Shown: in pieces, positions 37,204 through 49,290 of the stretch
Position numbering within the stretch: the first letter of the stretch is position 1
Layout: every line of letters begins with the position of its first letter
NCBI RefSeq assembly: GCF_030272615.1
Contig: NC_081413.1
Location: 551,581,136 to 551,645,135, forward strand
DNA length: 64,000 nucleotides
Direction of reading: 5' to 3'
Source of the DNA: Cryptomeria japonica
Lineage: Eukaryota; Streptophyta; Pinopsida; Cupressales; Cupressaceae
Notes under the pieces: model-generated
The model's input: only the letters and a program-made list of their open reading frames with translations
The model's database searches: none
What the model was told of the DNA's origin: nothing
Made by a program: the position numbers and the translations under genes

Positions 37204-38811
37204 TGTTGGCATTGTGTGAACTGGCATGAAGACATAATGATATTGTATGTTGTCATTGATGTCAATATGTGACATGGTGTGAACCGACACATGTGATAGG
37301 TTAGAAGAGAGAGGAACCGGCATATGTATGAACCGGTTTATATGCCAAAGTGAAGTGGCATATTTGTTCAAGATGAACTGGCATGCAGTTATGAGAATCG
37401 ACACATGGAAGCATTGTGTTACTACCGGTTGGTCAGTAGTTTCCACTTTAGGATTTCTGGTTGGAGTATCTCAAGCCTATGTGACTCAATTAGTGATCTT
37501 TGTGTGATGAGTTAGCAGTATAATGGAGAATAGATCGTGCTACCACGTAAGCTCTGTGCGCATGAAGGATCTTGCATGAAGAAGACTATTCCTATCTACC
37601 TCAGGAATGTGTGAAGTCTGTCAAACAGTGATAATGCGTGATGGGTTATCAGCCACCATGAAATTGGTGGAAAAATGGACGATGGAGAATGTCTCGAGAT
37701 CGATTCAAGATTGTTGCATTTAATGCAGTATGATTCAACAGTCAGGATTGAACCGCTTGAATTGCTTAACCTAACAAGTTTAGGGTTTAGGGTTTTTGCT
37801 ATCGACCTTTCTGTTTCCTATAAGGTCGATGTTGTGTTTCTTTCTAAGGTTGTTGGCAAAATTTGTGAATGTGTATCCAAGGGAAGTGATATGTGATTCT
37901 TGCTAGACCAAAGGAGAGAAGAGATACCTGCAAAGTGAATGTGCAGAAGGAGAAGAGGAGCCAAAACGGATTTGCATTAGCATTGAGTGCTGTTAATAGA
38001 TCATTGTAATTCTTGTTGATCTCTAACCACTTCAACAGTTGTGAAATCCCTTAACAGGGTAGCCTTAACTGGGCTTGATGCAAAATCCCCTAACAGGGTA
38101 GCTTTAATAAGCTTGATTCAAATTCCTTAACAGGGTAACTCAAAGTTAATGAGTTATGAGAAGTTATAGAGCTCTGAAGATCCTTTAGCTATTGAGTTCT
38201 TGAAATCCTCTAACAAGGTAACCCTATCGGGTTTAACCCTTAACCGAGTATTATAGCCATCCCTTAACTGGGTGATCCCTAACAGGATCGGTTCCTAGTA
38301 GAACCTATTGTAATGTCTTTAACCGGACAAGGCTCCTAATAGAGCAGACTTCAAAAGAGTTCAAAAGCAACTTGTGGGTATTCATTCCCACCGTGGTTTT
38401 TTCCAGTTGGGTTTCCACGTGAAAAATATGTGTGTCATGTGTAATGCTTTTATCTTGTGATGCTTTGTTCTTACCTGTTGAGTATATGATGGTTCTATGT
38501 TTTATGCCTGTCTATAAAACATATTGAACTCACTGTTATGAAGATCTGATGTTAGTTTACTTGTTCATGCATGAGAGCGTAATGGTACTATAGTATTGAG
38601 CTAAGAGGAAAGCTTAGTAAGTGACTGGTTTGTGACTGTTTGAGCTGTACTGGAGGTTACCGGTTGCACTCTGTTTCAATCAGTATCCCTGTTTGTCAGT
38701 CATTTGGAGTATTTGTTGTCAAACCGGTTTTGGACTGTATTTGTGTTTGTACTGATTCACCCCCCCCTCTCAGTACCGGTTTGGTACTAGTGGTTCATCA
38801 TTGAGTTATCA
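37204..38811 (+). repeat. Element D 5' LTR
   Basis: TG...CA ends. It contains the array of 'CCTTAACAGGGTA'-type units (about 38040-38350), GTGGTTTTTTCC / GGGTTTCCACGTG near 38393, and a C-run (38760-38767) 44 bases before the LTR end. A short frame within it (37675-37896) has no family match and is duplicated in the 3' LTR. Confidence 0.95.
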
Positions 38812-38813
38812 AT

Positions 38814-38825
38814 TGGTATCAGAGC
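38814..38825 (+). promoter_or_regulatory. Element D primer binding site
   Basis: TGGTATCAGAGC, the initiator Met-tRNA type site, two bases after the LTR. Confidence 0.95.
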
Positions 38826-38881
38826 TCCTCCAAGTCCTCTATGTTGTAAGCCTAACCACTTGAGGAAAAGATCCTAGTCAA

Positions 38882-41800
38882 ATGATGAAGAGGGAAGGTC
38901 CAAATTTTAACAGGGAAAACTTCGGTATATGGAAAGACAGGATGAAGATATTCATCAGAAGCATGGGTGTTCAACACTGGAGTTATGTTGAAAATGTATA
39001 TGTTGTTCCTACCGGTACTCTCACCGATGACCAAAAAAGAGAGATACAAGAAAATGGACAAGTCATGGAAGCCCTCATCAGTAGTCTATCTGACATTGAG
39101 TTTATTGATGTTCGGGACAAGGCCAATCCCAAAGAGGTATGGGATGCTCTTGAAAATATCTATGGTGGTGATGAGCATGTAAAACAGGCTAAGGAAGAAA
39201 GCCTGAGAGGGAAGTTTGAAGACATGCAGATGGTTGAAGGTGAGACCATTTAGCAGTATGGAATAAGAATCAAAACAGTTGTTGGAGAAATCAAGAGTGC
39301 AGGTGGCAAAATAGAAGATTCCACTGTGGTAAGTAAAGTCCTGAGATCCCTGTTGCCGGTCTATGCAATAAGGGTCATTGCTATTTAGGAGCTGAGATCA
39401 ATAGACAAGTCTAAAGTATCCTTGGACTCCATCATAGCCAAGTTAATAGCCTACGAGCTAAATAGTTTTGATGACAGTGTTCAAAAGACTGAATCAGCAT
39501 TTAAAGCCTCTGCTATACCATCCAGAAAAGGAAAAGAGGTTAGCACTAGTGGGGAACCTAGTCAGAGCAGAGAAATGAATGATGAGGAGATTCTGATGGC
39601 ATTTGAAGCTCTCCTTGCGAGGAAGCTTCCAAAAGGAACCGGTAAATACAAAGGTAAGCTACCTTTGAAATGTTTTTCTTGTAACCGGATAGGACATATT
39701 GCTATAAATTGTCCTAATGGCGAGAACAAGGACAAACCGGAAAGGTTCAGGAAATTCAAAGGAGGAAATCGGAGAAACTATTTTGTGGCAGTTGATGAAG
39801 GTGTCACAGATGAGGAATCAGAAGATGAAGAAAATGAAGACATTGTGTTTGTTGCTGTAAAGGGAGATGTGGAAGACAAGAAGGCTCTTGTCTCCCGGTC
39901 TGATAATTCCAATGAGTGGATCATTGATAGTGGTTGTTCTCACCATATGACTGGTGACCGGAGCAAGTTTCTATCCTTGGAGGAGTATGATGGTGGTGTG
40001 GTTCGCTTTGGAAATGATGCACCATGCATGGTCAAAGGTAGAGGGTCCATCTCTTTGAATGGAAAGAGTAGTGCTGACAATGTGTACTGGGTTGATGGTC
40101 TCAGACACAACCTTCTAAGTCTTGCCCTGCTAAATGACAGTGGCCTCACTCTGGAATTCAAGAATGGGGTTTGCAGAATCAACGGAAAAGACGGTAAATT
40201 GGTGGCCACCGGCATGCAGACCAAAGGTAACCTATTTCATCTAAATGCAACTGCAAGTACATGTCTTATGGCTAAGGTTGATGATAGTTGGATATGGCAT
40301 AGGAGACTCTGCCATGTAAACTTTGATAACATTGTGAAGGCTAGTAAGATCAAGGCAGTAAGAGGGTTGTCGGTGCTAACCAAACCGGATAATACCTTGT
40401 GTAGAGAGTGTCAATTAGGGAAAATGTCTTCCTCAACCTTTAAAGGTAAATCTTTCACTAATGACAACTTGCTTGATCTTGTGCATACTGATTTGTGTGG
40501 TCCTATGAAAACTAGAAGTGTGCAGGGTGATAGGTACTTCATGATCCTCACTGATGACTACTCAAGAATGATGTGGGTCACATTATTGAAAGAGAAGTCT
40601 GAAGCTTTTGGGAAATTCAAATCTTTCAGAGAATTAGTGGAGAAGGAAAGTGGTAAAAGGATCAAGTGTCTCAGAACTGATCAAGGAGGGGAATTCACTT
40701 CCGGTGAATTCAATAAGTATTGTGAAGAATTTGGCATCAAGAGACAGCTGTCTGCTCCTCGAACTCCACAGCAGAATGGCCTAGAAGAGAGGAATAACTG
40801 GACTGTGGTTGAAGTAGCTAGAACCATGTTGATTCAAGGAAAGGTAGCTCACACCTTTTGGAGAGAAGCGGTGAGCACTGCAGTCTACACTATGAACCGA
40901 GTACTCATCAAGAAAGGTAAGGACAAAACTCCGTATGAGTATTGGACTGGTAAGACACCTGTGGTTAGCTACTTTAAGGTATTTGGTAGCAAATGTTACA
41001 TCAAGAGGAGTGAACATCAGGGTAAATTTGAAGCTAAATGTGACGAGGGAATATTTCTAGGATATTCCACCAAGAGTAAAGCTTTCAAGTGCTATAACAA
41101 TAGAACTCAGAGAATTATGGAAAGTGTCAATGTAAGAGTTGATGAATCCTCTGAGAAAGCTGAGGAAACCGGAAGTGAACAAGCTATAAATGAACTAGTT
41201 GCAACCTTCTGGGAACCTGTTGTTAGTCAGCCAAGTACCAGTAACAGTGTCCTTGAACCGGTGAATGCTAATACTGATGAAGATGAGGACGAAGAGGAAA
41301 AGCAAGAAGAACCAGTTAAGACCATTCCTCGGTATGTGTTGAATCATGATCCTAAGCAGATCATAGGAGATAAGGATGCAGGAATCCTTACAAGAAGAAA
41401 GATCAGAGAAAACTCATGTATGATCTCTGAATTTGAGCCTAAATCATTCAAAGAGGCTCATAAAGATGAAGACTGGATCAAGGCAATGGAAGAGGAACTT
41501 GACCAGATAGAGAAAAATGGTACATGGTCCTGGGTACCTAGACCAGAGCATAAAAATGTCATTGGCACCAAATGGGTGTTCAGAAACAAGTTGAATGAGG
41601 ATGGCACAGTGATTAGGAATAAAGCCAGATTGGTGTGCAAAGGATATGCTCAAGAAGAAGGAGAATACTATGGAGAAACCTTTGCTCCTGTAGCCAGATT
41701 GGAAGGAGTTCGTATGCTTCTTGCATATGCAGCTTTTAAAAGGTTCAAAGTATATCAAATGGATGTAAAATCTGCATTCCTAAATGGTGTACTTGAAGAG

Positions 41801-42970
41801 GAGGTATATATAGAGCAACCAGATGGGTTTTCTCTATCTGAAGACAGTGATATGGTGTGCAGGCTACATAAAGCCTTATATGGTCTAAAGCAAGCACCTA
41901 GGGCATGGTATGAGCGCCTACATTCCCATCTTGTGAAGATTGGATTTGAGAGAACAAGTGAAGATAGAAATATCTACTTGAAGTCTGAAGGAGATCAGAT
42001 CCTGATCTGTGAGGTTTTTGTTGATGACATTATCTTTGGAGTAGATGACAAGATGAGTCATGAGTTTGCTGATGAGATGAAGAAAGAGTTTGAGATGTCA
42101 CTCATAGGGGAGATTAAGTTCTTCATTGGACAACCGATCCAATAGATGGAAGATGGAATCTTTATCACTCAGTCCAAATATGTCAAAGAGGTATTGAAGA
42201 CCTTTGGCATGGAAGATAGCAAACCGGTTGGTACACCGATGGTGACCAGTTGTAAATTGACAAAAGAGGATGATTCCACACTAGTTGATGAGAAGGAATA
42301 CCGATAAATGATTGGTAAGTTGCATTATGTAGTGCATAGCAGACTGGATATTGCACATGCAGATGGCATTACTGCAAGGTTCCAGAAAAGTCCCAGCGAA
42401 TCCCACTTGACTGCAGTCAAGCGAATTCTTAGGTATCTGAAGGGAACGGTTTACTATGGATTGTGGTACCCATACAACAATGATTTCAATTTGAAAGTGT
42501 TCACAGATGCTAATTGGGCAGGTAATGTGGATGACCGGAAAAGCACAACCGGTGGTGCATTCTTTCTCAGTGGTAGACTGGTCTCATGGATGAGTAAAAA
42601 GCAGAGTTGTATCTCTCAATCTACAATGGAAGCAGAGTATGTTGCAGCCTTCATGAACTGCACTCAGATAATTTGGATGAAGCATGTACTGGAAGGCTTC
42701 AAGATCCCTGTATCTGAACCAGTAAGTATATTCTATGATAACACAAGTGCTATCAATATATCAAAGAATCCGATTTTACATTCTAGAACCAAGCATTTTG
42801 AGCTTAAGTATCATTTATTGAGGGAAAAGGTTCAGAATAAGGAGATTGCACTCGAACATGTTTCCAGTAAGGAGCAGTTAGTAGACATATTCACCAAGCC
42901 TCTCCCAAAGACTACATTTGTGCATTTGAGAGGTGAATTAGGGGTATTGCCCCTTCAGGAGGTGAACTAA
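38882..42970 (+). pseudogene. Element D gag-pol polyprotein with four in-frame stops
   Basis: One frame of about 1,363 codons interrupted only by TAG 39251, TAG 39386, TAG 42143 and TAA 42305. Domains in order: UBN2-type gag (MMKREGPNFNRENFGIWKDR start); CCHC zinc knuckle [14 protein letters not shown] near 39670; aspartic protease DSG at about 39926 within [17 protein letters not shown]-pre-integrase ([15 protein letters not shown]); integrase core with Asp in VHTDLCGP, Asp in LRTDQGGEF and Glu in [10 protein letters not shown]; acidic linker; RT ([26 protein letters not shown], active-site FVDD at about 42016); RNase H (SQSTMEAEYVAA, FTKPLP). These activities package the RNA, copy it and integrate the cDNA. 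All catalytic residues seen are intact; only the stops (and no frameshift) break it. Confidence 0.95.
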
Positions 42971-43200
42971 AAGTAATTGTTCCACATTAGTCAGGTATTG
43001 CAAAGTCAATTTTTTGTTGATTGATGTGTTGAAGGATGTTACTCCTCAGGGGGAGCAGCATGATGGAACAAAGATGCTTGTGCCTCCACTTTGGCATTGT
43101 TGTCAAAGGGGGAGAAGGAGTGAAGCAAAAAGATATCTACAACAAATGGGGGAGAAGATGTGAAGCGGAGAAGATATCTTTGTATATTGCCATCAATGCC

Positions 43201-43212
43201 AAAGGGGGAGAT
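43201..43212 (+). promoter_or_regulatory. Element D polypurine tract
   Basis: AAAGGGGGAGAT immediately before the 3' LTR. Two further purine tracts lie upstream: CTCAGGGGGAGCA near 43048 and TCAAAGGGGGAGAA near 43104. Duplicated polypurine-like tracts are known from Sirevirus-type Copia elements. Confidence 0.9.
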
Positions 43213-44820
43213 TGTTGGCATTATGTGAACTGACATGAAGACATAATGATATTGTATGTTGTCATTGATGTCAATATGTGACATGGTGTGAACTGGCACA
43301 TGTGATAGGTGAAAAGAGAGAGGAACTGACATATGTATGAACCAGTTTATATGCCAATTTGAAGCGGCATATTTGTTCAAGATGAACCAGCATGCAGTTA
43401 TGGGAACCGACACATGGAAGCATTGTGTTACTACCGGTTGGTAGGTAGTTTCCACTTTAGGATTTCTGGTTGGTGTATCTCAAGCCTGTGTGACTCAATC
43501 GATGATCTTTGTGTGATGAGTTAGAAGTATAATGGAGAACAGACCATGCTGCCATGTAAGCTCTGTGCGCATGAAGGATCTTGCATGAAGAAGACTATTC
43601 CTATCTACCTCGGGAATGTGCGAAGTCTATCAAATGGTGATAACGTGTGATGGGTTATCAGCCGCCATGAAATCGGTGGAAAAATGGACGATGGAGAATG
43701 TCTCGAGTTTGATTCAAGATTGTTGCATTTAATGCAGTATGATTCAACGGCCAGGATTGAACCACTTGAATTGCTTAACCTAACAGGTTTAGGGTTTAGG
43801 GTTTTTGCTATCGACTTGTCTGTTTCCTATAAGGTCGATGTTGTGTTTCTTTCTAAGGTTGTTGGCAAAATTTGTGAATGTGTATCCAAGGGAAGTGATA
43901 CGTGGTTCTTGCCAGACTAAAGGAGTGAAGAGATACCTGCAAAGTGAATGTGCAGAAGGAGAAATGGAGCCAAAACGGATCTGCATTAGCATTGAGTGCT
44001 GTTAACAAATCATTGTAATTCCTATTGATCTCTAACCACTTCAATAGTTGTGAAATCCCTTAACAGGGTAGCCTTAACTGGGCTTGATGCAAAATCCCCT
44101 AACAGGGTAGCTTTAACTGGCTTGATTCAAATCCCTTAACAGGGTAACTCAAAGTTAATGAGTTTTGAGAAGTTATAGAGCTTTGGAGATCCTTTAGCTA
44201 TTGAGTTCTTGAAATCCTCTAACAAGGTAACCCTACTGGGTTTAACCCTTAATCGGGTATTATAGCCATACCTTAACCGGGTGATCCCTAACAGGATCGG
44301 TTCCTAGCAGAACCTATTGTAATGTCTTTAACCGGACAAGGATCCTAATAGAGCGGACTTCAAAAGAGTTCAAAAGCCACTTGTGGGTATTCATCCCCAC
44401 CGTGGTTTTTCCCAGTTGGGTTTCCACGTGAAAAATATGTATGTCATGTGTAATGCTTTTATCTTGTGATGCTTTGTTCTTACCTATTGAGTATATGATG
44501 GTTCTATGTTTTATGCACGTCTATAAAACATATTGAACTCACTGTTATGAAGATCTGATGTTAGTTTACCTATTCATGCATGAGAGCATAGTAGTACTAT
44601 AGTATTGAGCTAAGAGGAAAGCTTAGTAAGTGACCGGTTTGTGACTATTTGAGCTGTACTGGAGGTTACCAGTTGTACTTTGTTTCAATCAGTATCCCTG
44701 TTTGTCAGTCATTTGGAGTATTTGTTGTCAAACCGGTTTTGGACTGTATTTGTGTTTGTACTGATTCACCCCTGCCTCTCAGTACCGGTTTGGTACTAGT
44801 GGTTCATCATTGAGTTATCA
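43213..44820 (+). repeat. Element D 3' LTR
   Basis: Same length and ends as the 5' LTR. The C-run near its end is interrupted here (CACCCCTGCCTCTC at about 44768-44781). Confidence 0.95.
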
Positions 44821-46981
44821 GCATCTTCCTAGTTAGTTTCAAAATTCATTGTCTTTGAATTTTCCTTTGGTTTTTCTTCACCTAAGCAAGCTCTAAATTC
44901 CATGAAAAATCACATCTCTAGAAAAGATAAATTTATGGGCTAGAGGATTTCAAAGCTTATATCCTTTTACATTCTCACCATATTTTACAAAGATGCATTT
45001 CTGAGATTTTATATCTAACTTAGATTGGTTCTCTTGAGGGACATAAATAAAATACTCACACCAAAGACCCTTAAATGTGAAACTAAATTCTTTTTATGGG
45101 AAACCACATTTCATAAGGTGTTTTATCAATAAGAGCTTAGAAGGAGATCTGTTAATTAAATAAAAAATAGTACCAACATCTTGTACCAAAAATATGTATC
45201 TACCTTAGCACTACTTAACATGCACCTAGCTCTTGCCATTAATCTACAATTCTTTCTTTCAACTACCCCATTTTGTTGGGGAGTGTAAGGTGTAGTTTTT
45301 GCCTAACAATTCTTGCATGAACTTGCAAAACTCATCAAATTTCTTAGAGCAATAATCCCCCTTATTGTCAATTGTCAACATTTTTATCTTATAGTCTAGT
45401 TTATTTTCAACCAATGCCTTAAATTCCTTAAAATGAGTGAAAACTTAGATTTTGAATGTATAAAATAAATCCAAGGATATCTTGAGACATAATAAACCAA
45501 GATCTATTCAAAGATTTAACATCAACTAGACCACATACATATAAGTGAATAATCTCTAAAAGTCTTTTATCTTTATTAACTCCTTAATTTTTTTTAGGAA
45601 ATGAAGATCTATTTTGTTTACCAAACACAGTGCTCACAGATGTCACTCTTACAAACAAAATATCAGAAATGCCCTCAACTAGTTTCTTATCTAGAGTAGT
45701 CTTAAGACCTTTTTCACCAATGTGACCCAATCTATGGTGCCACAACATACATGCATTTTTAGTCCTAATTACGAAAATTGAATTACAAAGAGTAGAAACA
45801 TGAAGCTTAAACAAAGTCCCTATCCAACATCCTTTAGAAATTACCAAACTTCCCCTTACCAACCTGCAACCAAACTTGTTAAAAGTCACATCTGCATTCT
45901 AAAATCATTTAACTTGAAAACTAAAAGTAAATTTCTTGCAAAATATAGAATATGTAAAACATTATCAATAAAAATAATCTGCACATCATTGAAATATAAC
46001 TTTACCTTTCCTTCACCAATAATCATCACTAACGTATTATCAAGAAGAAGAAATTATCCTCTATCATATCCTTTATACTTAAAAAACCACTCCTTGTGAG
46101 GAGTCGTATGGTAGAAAGCACTTGAATCAACAAGTCAAGCATTGCTACTAATGGAGTTAGCTAAAATAAACAAAGTATCAGAATCACTGTCATCTAAGGA
46201 CTTATATATGGAAGCTTCTATATTTTTTTTCTTGTGTATACACTCCTTATGCATATATGCCCTCTTTTAAACCACATTTCCAACACTTCACTCTATTTTT
46301 ATTTTAGGCTCTTCGAACATCCTTTTTAATTATCCTCTTTTTATCCCCTTTAGGCCCTTTCCCCTTCTAGGCCTTCCTCAAACATGCAAGGTATCTTAGG
46401 AGCCAAAATTCATGGTATTTCTCCTTATCTCTTTTGAAAGAAGTATAAGAATGACACTATCCATCTTTTATTCTATACCACCACTACATATGGCAACAAT
46501 TATATTTTCCCAAGAATAGGAAATGAGAAAATCAATAAGATGCATTTATCTTCATCTTCTATCTTAACATCAATTGAAGCAAGTTGATTTATAATCAATT
46601 TAAAAGCATTCAATTGTTCAATAATTGAATTGACCTCTTTCATTTTTAAAGAATACAATCATCTTTTTAAGTACAACTTATTAGACAAACTCTTAGTTTG
46701 GTAGATTTCACCTGTTTTCCTCCATAGCTTGTAAGTGGTATATTTTATAGAGACATTTAAAATGACAAAGTTTGTAAGACAGAACCAAATGGTTCCATGT
46801 TCCTTCTTGTCATATTTCTTCCTTTCTTCATTTGACAACAAAGAGTTAGCTAGTTTATTTTCTTCAGAAACATACAACCACTATTATTTCTCTTCAAGGA
46901 GATATTTTACTTTCAATTTACGCATCTCATAACCAATGCCATTGAACTTCTCAATATCCTAATAAGAGATAGAGGCCATGG
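44821..46981 (-). pseudogene. Copia relic E, gag-protease-integrase part
   Basis: Older minus-strand Copia remnant. Gag starts near 46981 (MASISY, stop, DIEKFNGIGYEM). A zinc-knuckle trace VKCWKCGLKEGIYA is near 46300. Protease trace LVDSSAFYHTTPHKEWFF is near 46110 (DSS in place of DSG). GAG-pre-integrase MLWHHRLGHIGEKGLKTT is at about 45740, followed by FGKQNRSSFPK. Integrase TPYTPQQNGVVERKN is near 45280, and the tail HKFIFSRDVIFHG is near 44900. It continues at 36760-37203 across element D. This is a different Copia lineage from A and D. Stops and frameshifts throughout. Confidence 0.85.
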
Positions 46982-47566
46982 TATATAACCTTTCTCAAAT
47001 CAGCAAAAAAATTACAAAGAAAAAACAAAAAACCTCCAACACTTGGAGAAAATCGTCACTTTCTCAATAGAACCGTTAACTCTGAATCCTCCCATCTTTC
47101 ACTCCTTTCCCTCATTCGATTCACCGACCCAAATCTATCTAAGCCTTTTTGGTTTCATTTATCTCAAATTGTAATATATTCTATATCTTTTATGCAATAA
47201 TTATCACCAACTCTTCGACTATACTGCATGTCTAGAGTTTAATATTTTATTTCACTATGATCTTATCATCTTGAGCTACAGATTTGATTCACATTAATTT
47301 ACCTCATTGCTTGAGTACATCCTCTTGAGTAAATTCATGGTTGAATTTCTTCATTCAAACATCATCCAATTGTAACTTGAGTGTCATCCTTCCAATCAAT
47401 TCATCTTGAACCCAATCATCGCTTTTGTCTCCATTCTTTCTTTTTATCAGCTAGATTGAATCAAACAATCAATCCAACCCTTGACTTCAGATTCATGTTT
47501 TCATCACCTCATGATTTCATCTTGTGATTTATGCCAGTCACCACATAGTCTCAATCTCAACAAGCC
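46982..47566. other. Gap, no gene seen
   Basis: Leader-like sequence between two oppositely oriented gag relics, presumably remnants of both elements' untranslated regions. Confidence 0.4.
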
Positions 47567-49290
47567 ATGAAACAACAACCTTCTCAAATTGGAGTAGGAT
47601 TTTCTACTTCACAATCAAGTCCCAATTTGAGCATCAACCACATCATGTCAGGAAATGTTCCTATCGTTTATGATCCACTTAACCTGATTGTCATTGATGA
47701 TACTATGGTTTAGGCATCCAAATCAATCTCATGGACCAGTTCCATTCAAATCCAAATGATAAGAAAATGGTGCACGACATCATTGAGAGTCATAAAAACC
47801 TCATCTTCATGAACATGGTCGCCCAAGGTATGACTATTGCATCACTTGATATACCTGTGATGACTAGTTTGCAAGAACCCCCTCAACAACAAGTACCTCC
47901 CCATCAACCCCCATCATCAACATTGTTGACTCAACTACCAAGTCCAAATGGCACCATCATAGTAGAGTGCCCAACTTGCATAGCTCATATTACCACCTAT
48001 GGGTATGCTTTGATGAAATTATCAACTATTTTATGCCAATTCATCTAGGCTTGCACCACCTCCACTCTTAGGAGGAGGCATATATAATGAACCAGTTAAT
48101 GCACCATCTATACAGCTTATCACACCGCTTCCATTGATTTCTCAAATGCCCATGACTTCTAATGTGGTACATATTACACCTTTCGCTAATATAGTCACTC
48201 GACTCATCAATGTGCCTTCCACACAAGCACCTACTTGGACTGTGAGAATGCCAGGCTATCTTCCACCACTTTTCATATAGGCTATGAATAGGGGCATGAG
48301 TTACATGATGCCATCATCATCCTCACCCTTACCTACTACCATGTTGCAAGTTGTCAATGCCCTGCAGTATAAACCATATAAGTGACTTCACAACCTATCA
48401 TCTTACAACTGTGATTCAATTACTTGTAAGAACCTCCTTCATCCTATGTTGTGATGAATGTTCATCAGTTTCCAAGTGGCACTAATTTGAATCCCCCATC
48501 GTATAATTCTCAATCCAATGTGCATCCTAATTACACTAGGGGCAGTTATATTCAGGGTGACACTCCTCAGGTCCAACAATTCCTAAATGTGCAGTAACAA
48601 CAATAATGTATCACTCCACAATATAATGTTGTGACATACTCGAAACCACCCCAGTATCAACAACCACCGCTTGTCCAACAACACATTCCTTCATATCAAA
48701 ACATGACAAGATGTCCATGGGGTTGAGCTTAGTTGGTTAAAGCATTGAGTTCTCAATGTAGAGATCCAAGTTCAACTCCCAAGAGAGACATCTTTGTGGA
48801 ATTCTAAGTTGTGAAAGGAGCTGGTATTTGTAATAAGTTTGTAATTGTTCTATGATACTTAATACAAAAAAACATGACAAGCTATCAAAATCTGCCACAT
48901 TAATCAAACTATCTCTATCCACATCAAGTGGCATATCCACTACCATGATATCAATCTGCTATGTTTTCTCCTAATCCTTTTCCAGTCAATACTAAATTAA
49001 AAGAAATGAAGGAATCTCTTAAAACCTTACAAGACAACAACCCTAAGTGAGTTTTCAAATTTGATGAGCTTTGTCCTTACCCATTTGACAAGTCAATAAT
49101 GAGAATGCCCTTCCCCAAACACTTTGAAATGCCAAAATTTGATAAATACAAGGGGGAAGGTGATTCTTGTCATCACATAAAGGATTTCTTTATGGCTTGT
49201 TAGGAGGTGTCATGGTGCGGTAACTATCTTATGCAATTTTTCCCCAAAAGTATCAATGGACCCTCTCTAGAATTGTTGGTGTAAATTATG
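47567..49290 (+). pseudogene. Ty3/gypsy gag relic
   Basis: From the ATG at 47567 (MKQQPSQIGVGFSTSQSS) the coding-like sequence runs, with stops and frameshifts, through a Pro/Gln-rich region (PPQQQVPPHQPPSS at about 47880) to a recognisable gag capsid segment at about 49050-49260: FDELCPYPFDKS, PFPKHFEMPKFDKYKGEGD, FPKSINGPSLE. This is the classic plant gypsy gag pattern (CPYP...P.PF..P.F.KY.G.GDP..H...F...C). It is interrupted by a SINE at 48711-48868. No protease or RT follows. Confidence 0.8.
48711..48868 (+). mobile_element. tRNA-derived SINE with 13-bp target duplication
   Basis: The insert begins ATGTCCATGGGGTTGAGCTT. It has an A-box-like GAGCTTAGTTGGTTAAAGC near 48724 and a B-box-like AGTTCAACTCCC near 48770, i.e. 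RNA polymerase III promoter elements at tRNA spacing, and ends CTTAATACAAA. It is flanked by perfect copies of AAAACATGACAAG at 48698-48710 and 48869-48881, a duplication length typical of LINE-driven insertion. The body is about 158 bp, with no coding capacity expected. Confidence 0.8.

Larger units (their letters stand above)
37204..44820 (+). mobile_element. Copia LTR retrotransposon D, structurally complete (7617 bp)
   Basis: Two LTRs of identical length (1608 bp: 37204-38811 and 43213-44820), both starting TGTTGGCATT and ending GTTATCA, flanked by a perfect 5-bp target duplication GCATC (37199-37203 and 44821-44825). Between them: primer site, gag-pol in a single frame in Copia order, and polypurine tract. 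By eye, the first ~370 LTR positions differ at about 28 sites (roughly 8%), mostly transitions, so the insertion is not recent. Four in-frame stops make this copy non-autonomous today. Confidence 0.97.

Noticed and set aside
37675-37896. 73-residue frame beginning MDDGECLEIDSRLL, and its copy at 43684-43920
   Set aside because: Both lie at the same place in the two LTRs of element D; LTR sequence, not a gene.
41444-41758. Minus-strand open frames across element D pol
   Set aside because: Antisense shadows of the gag-pol frame.
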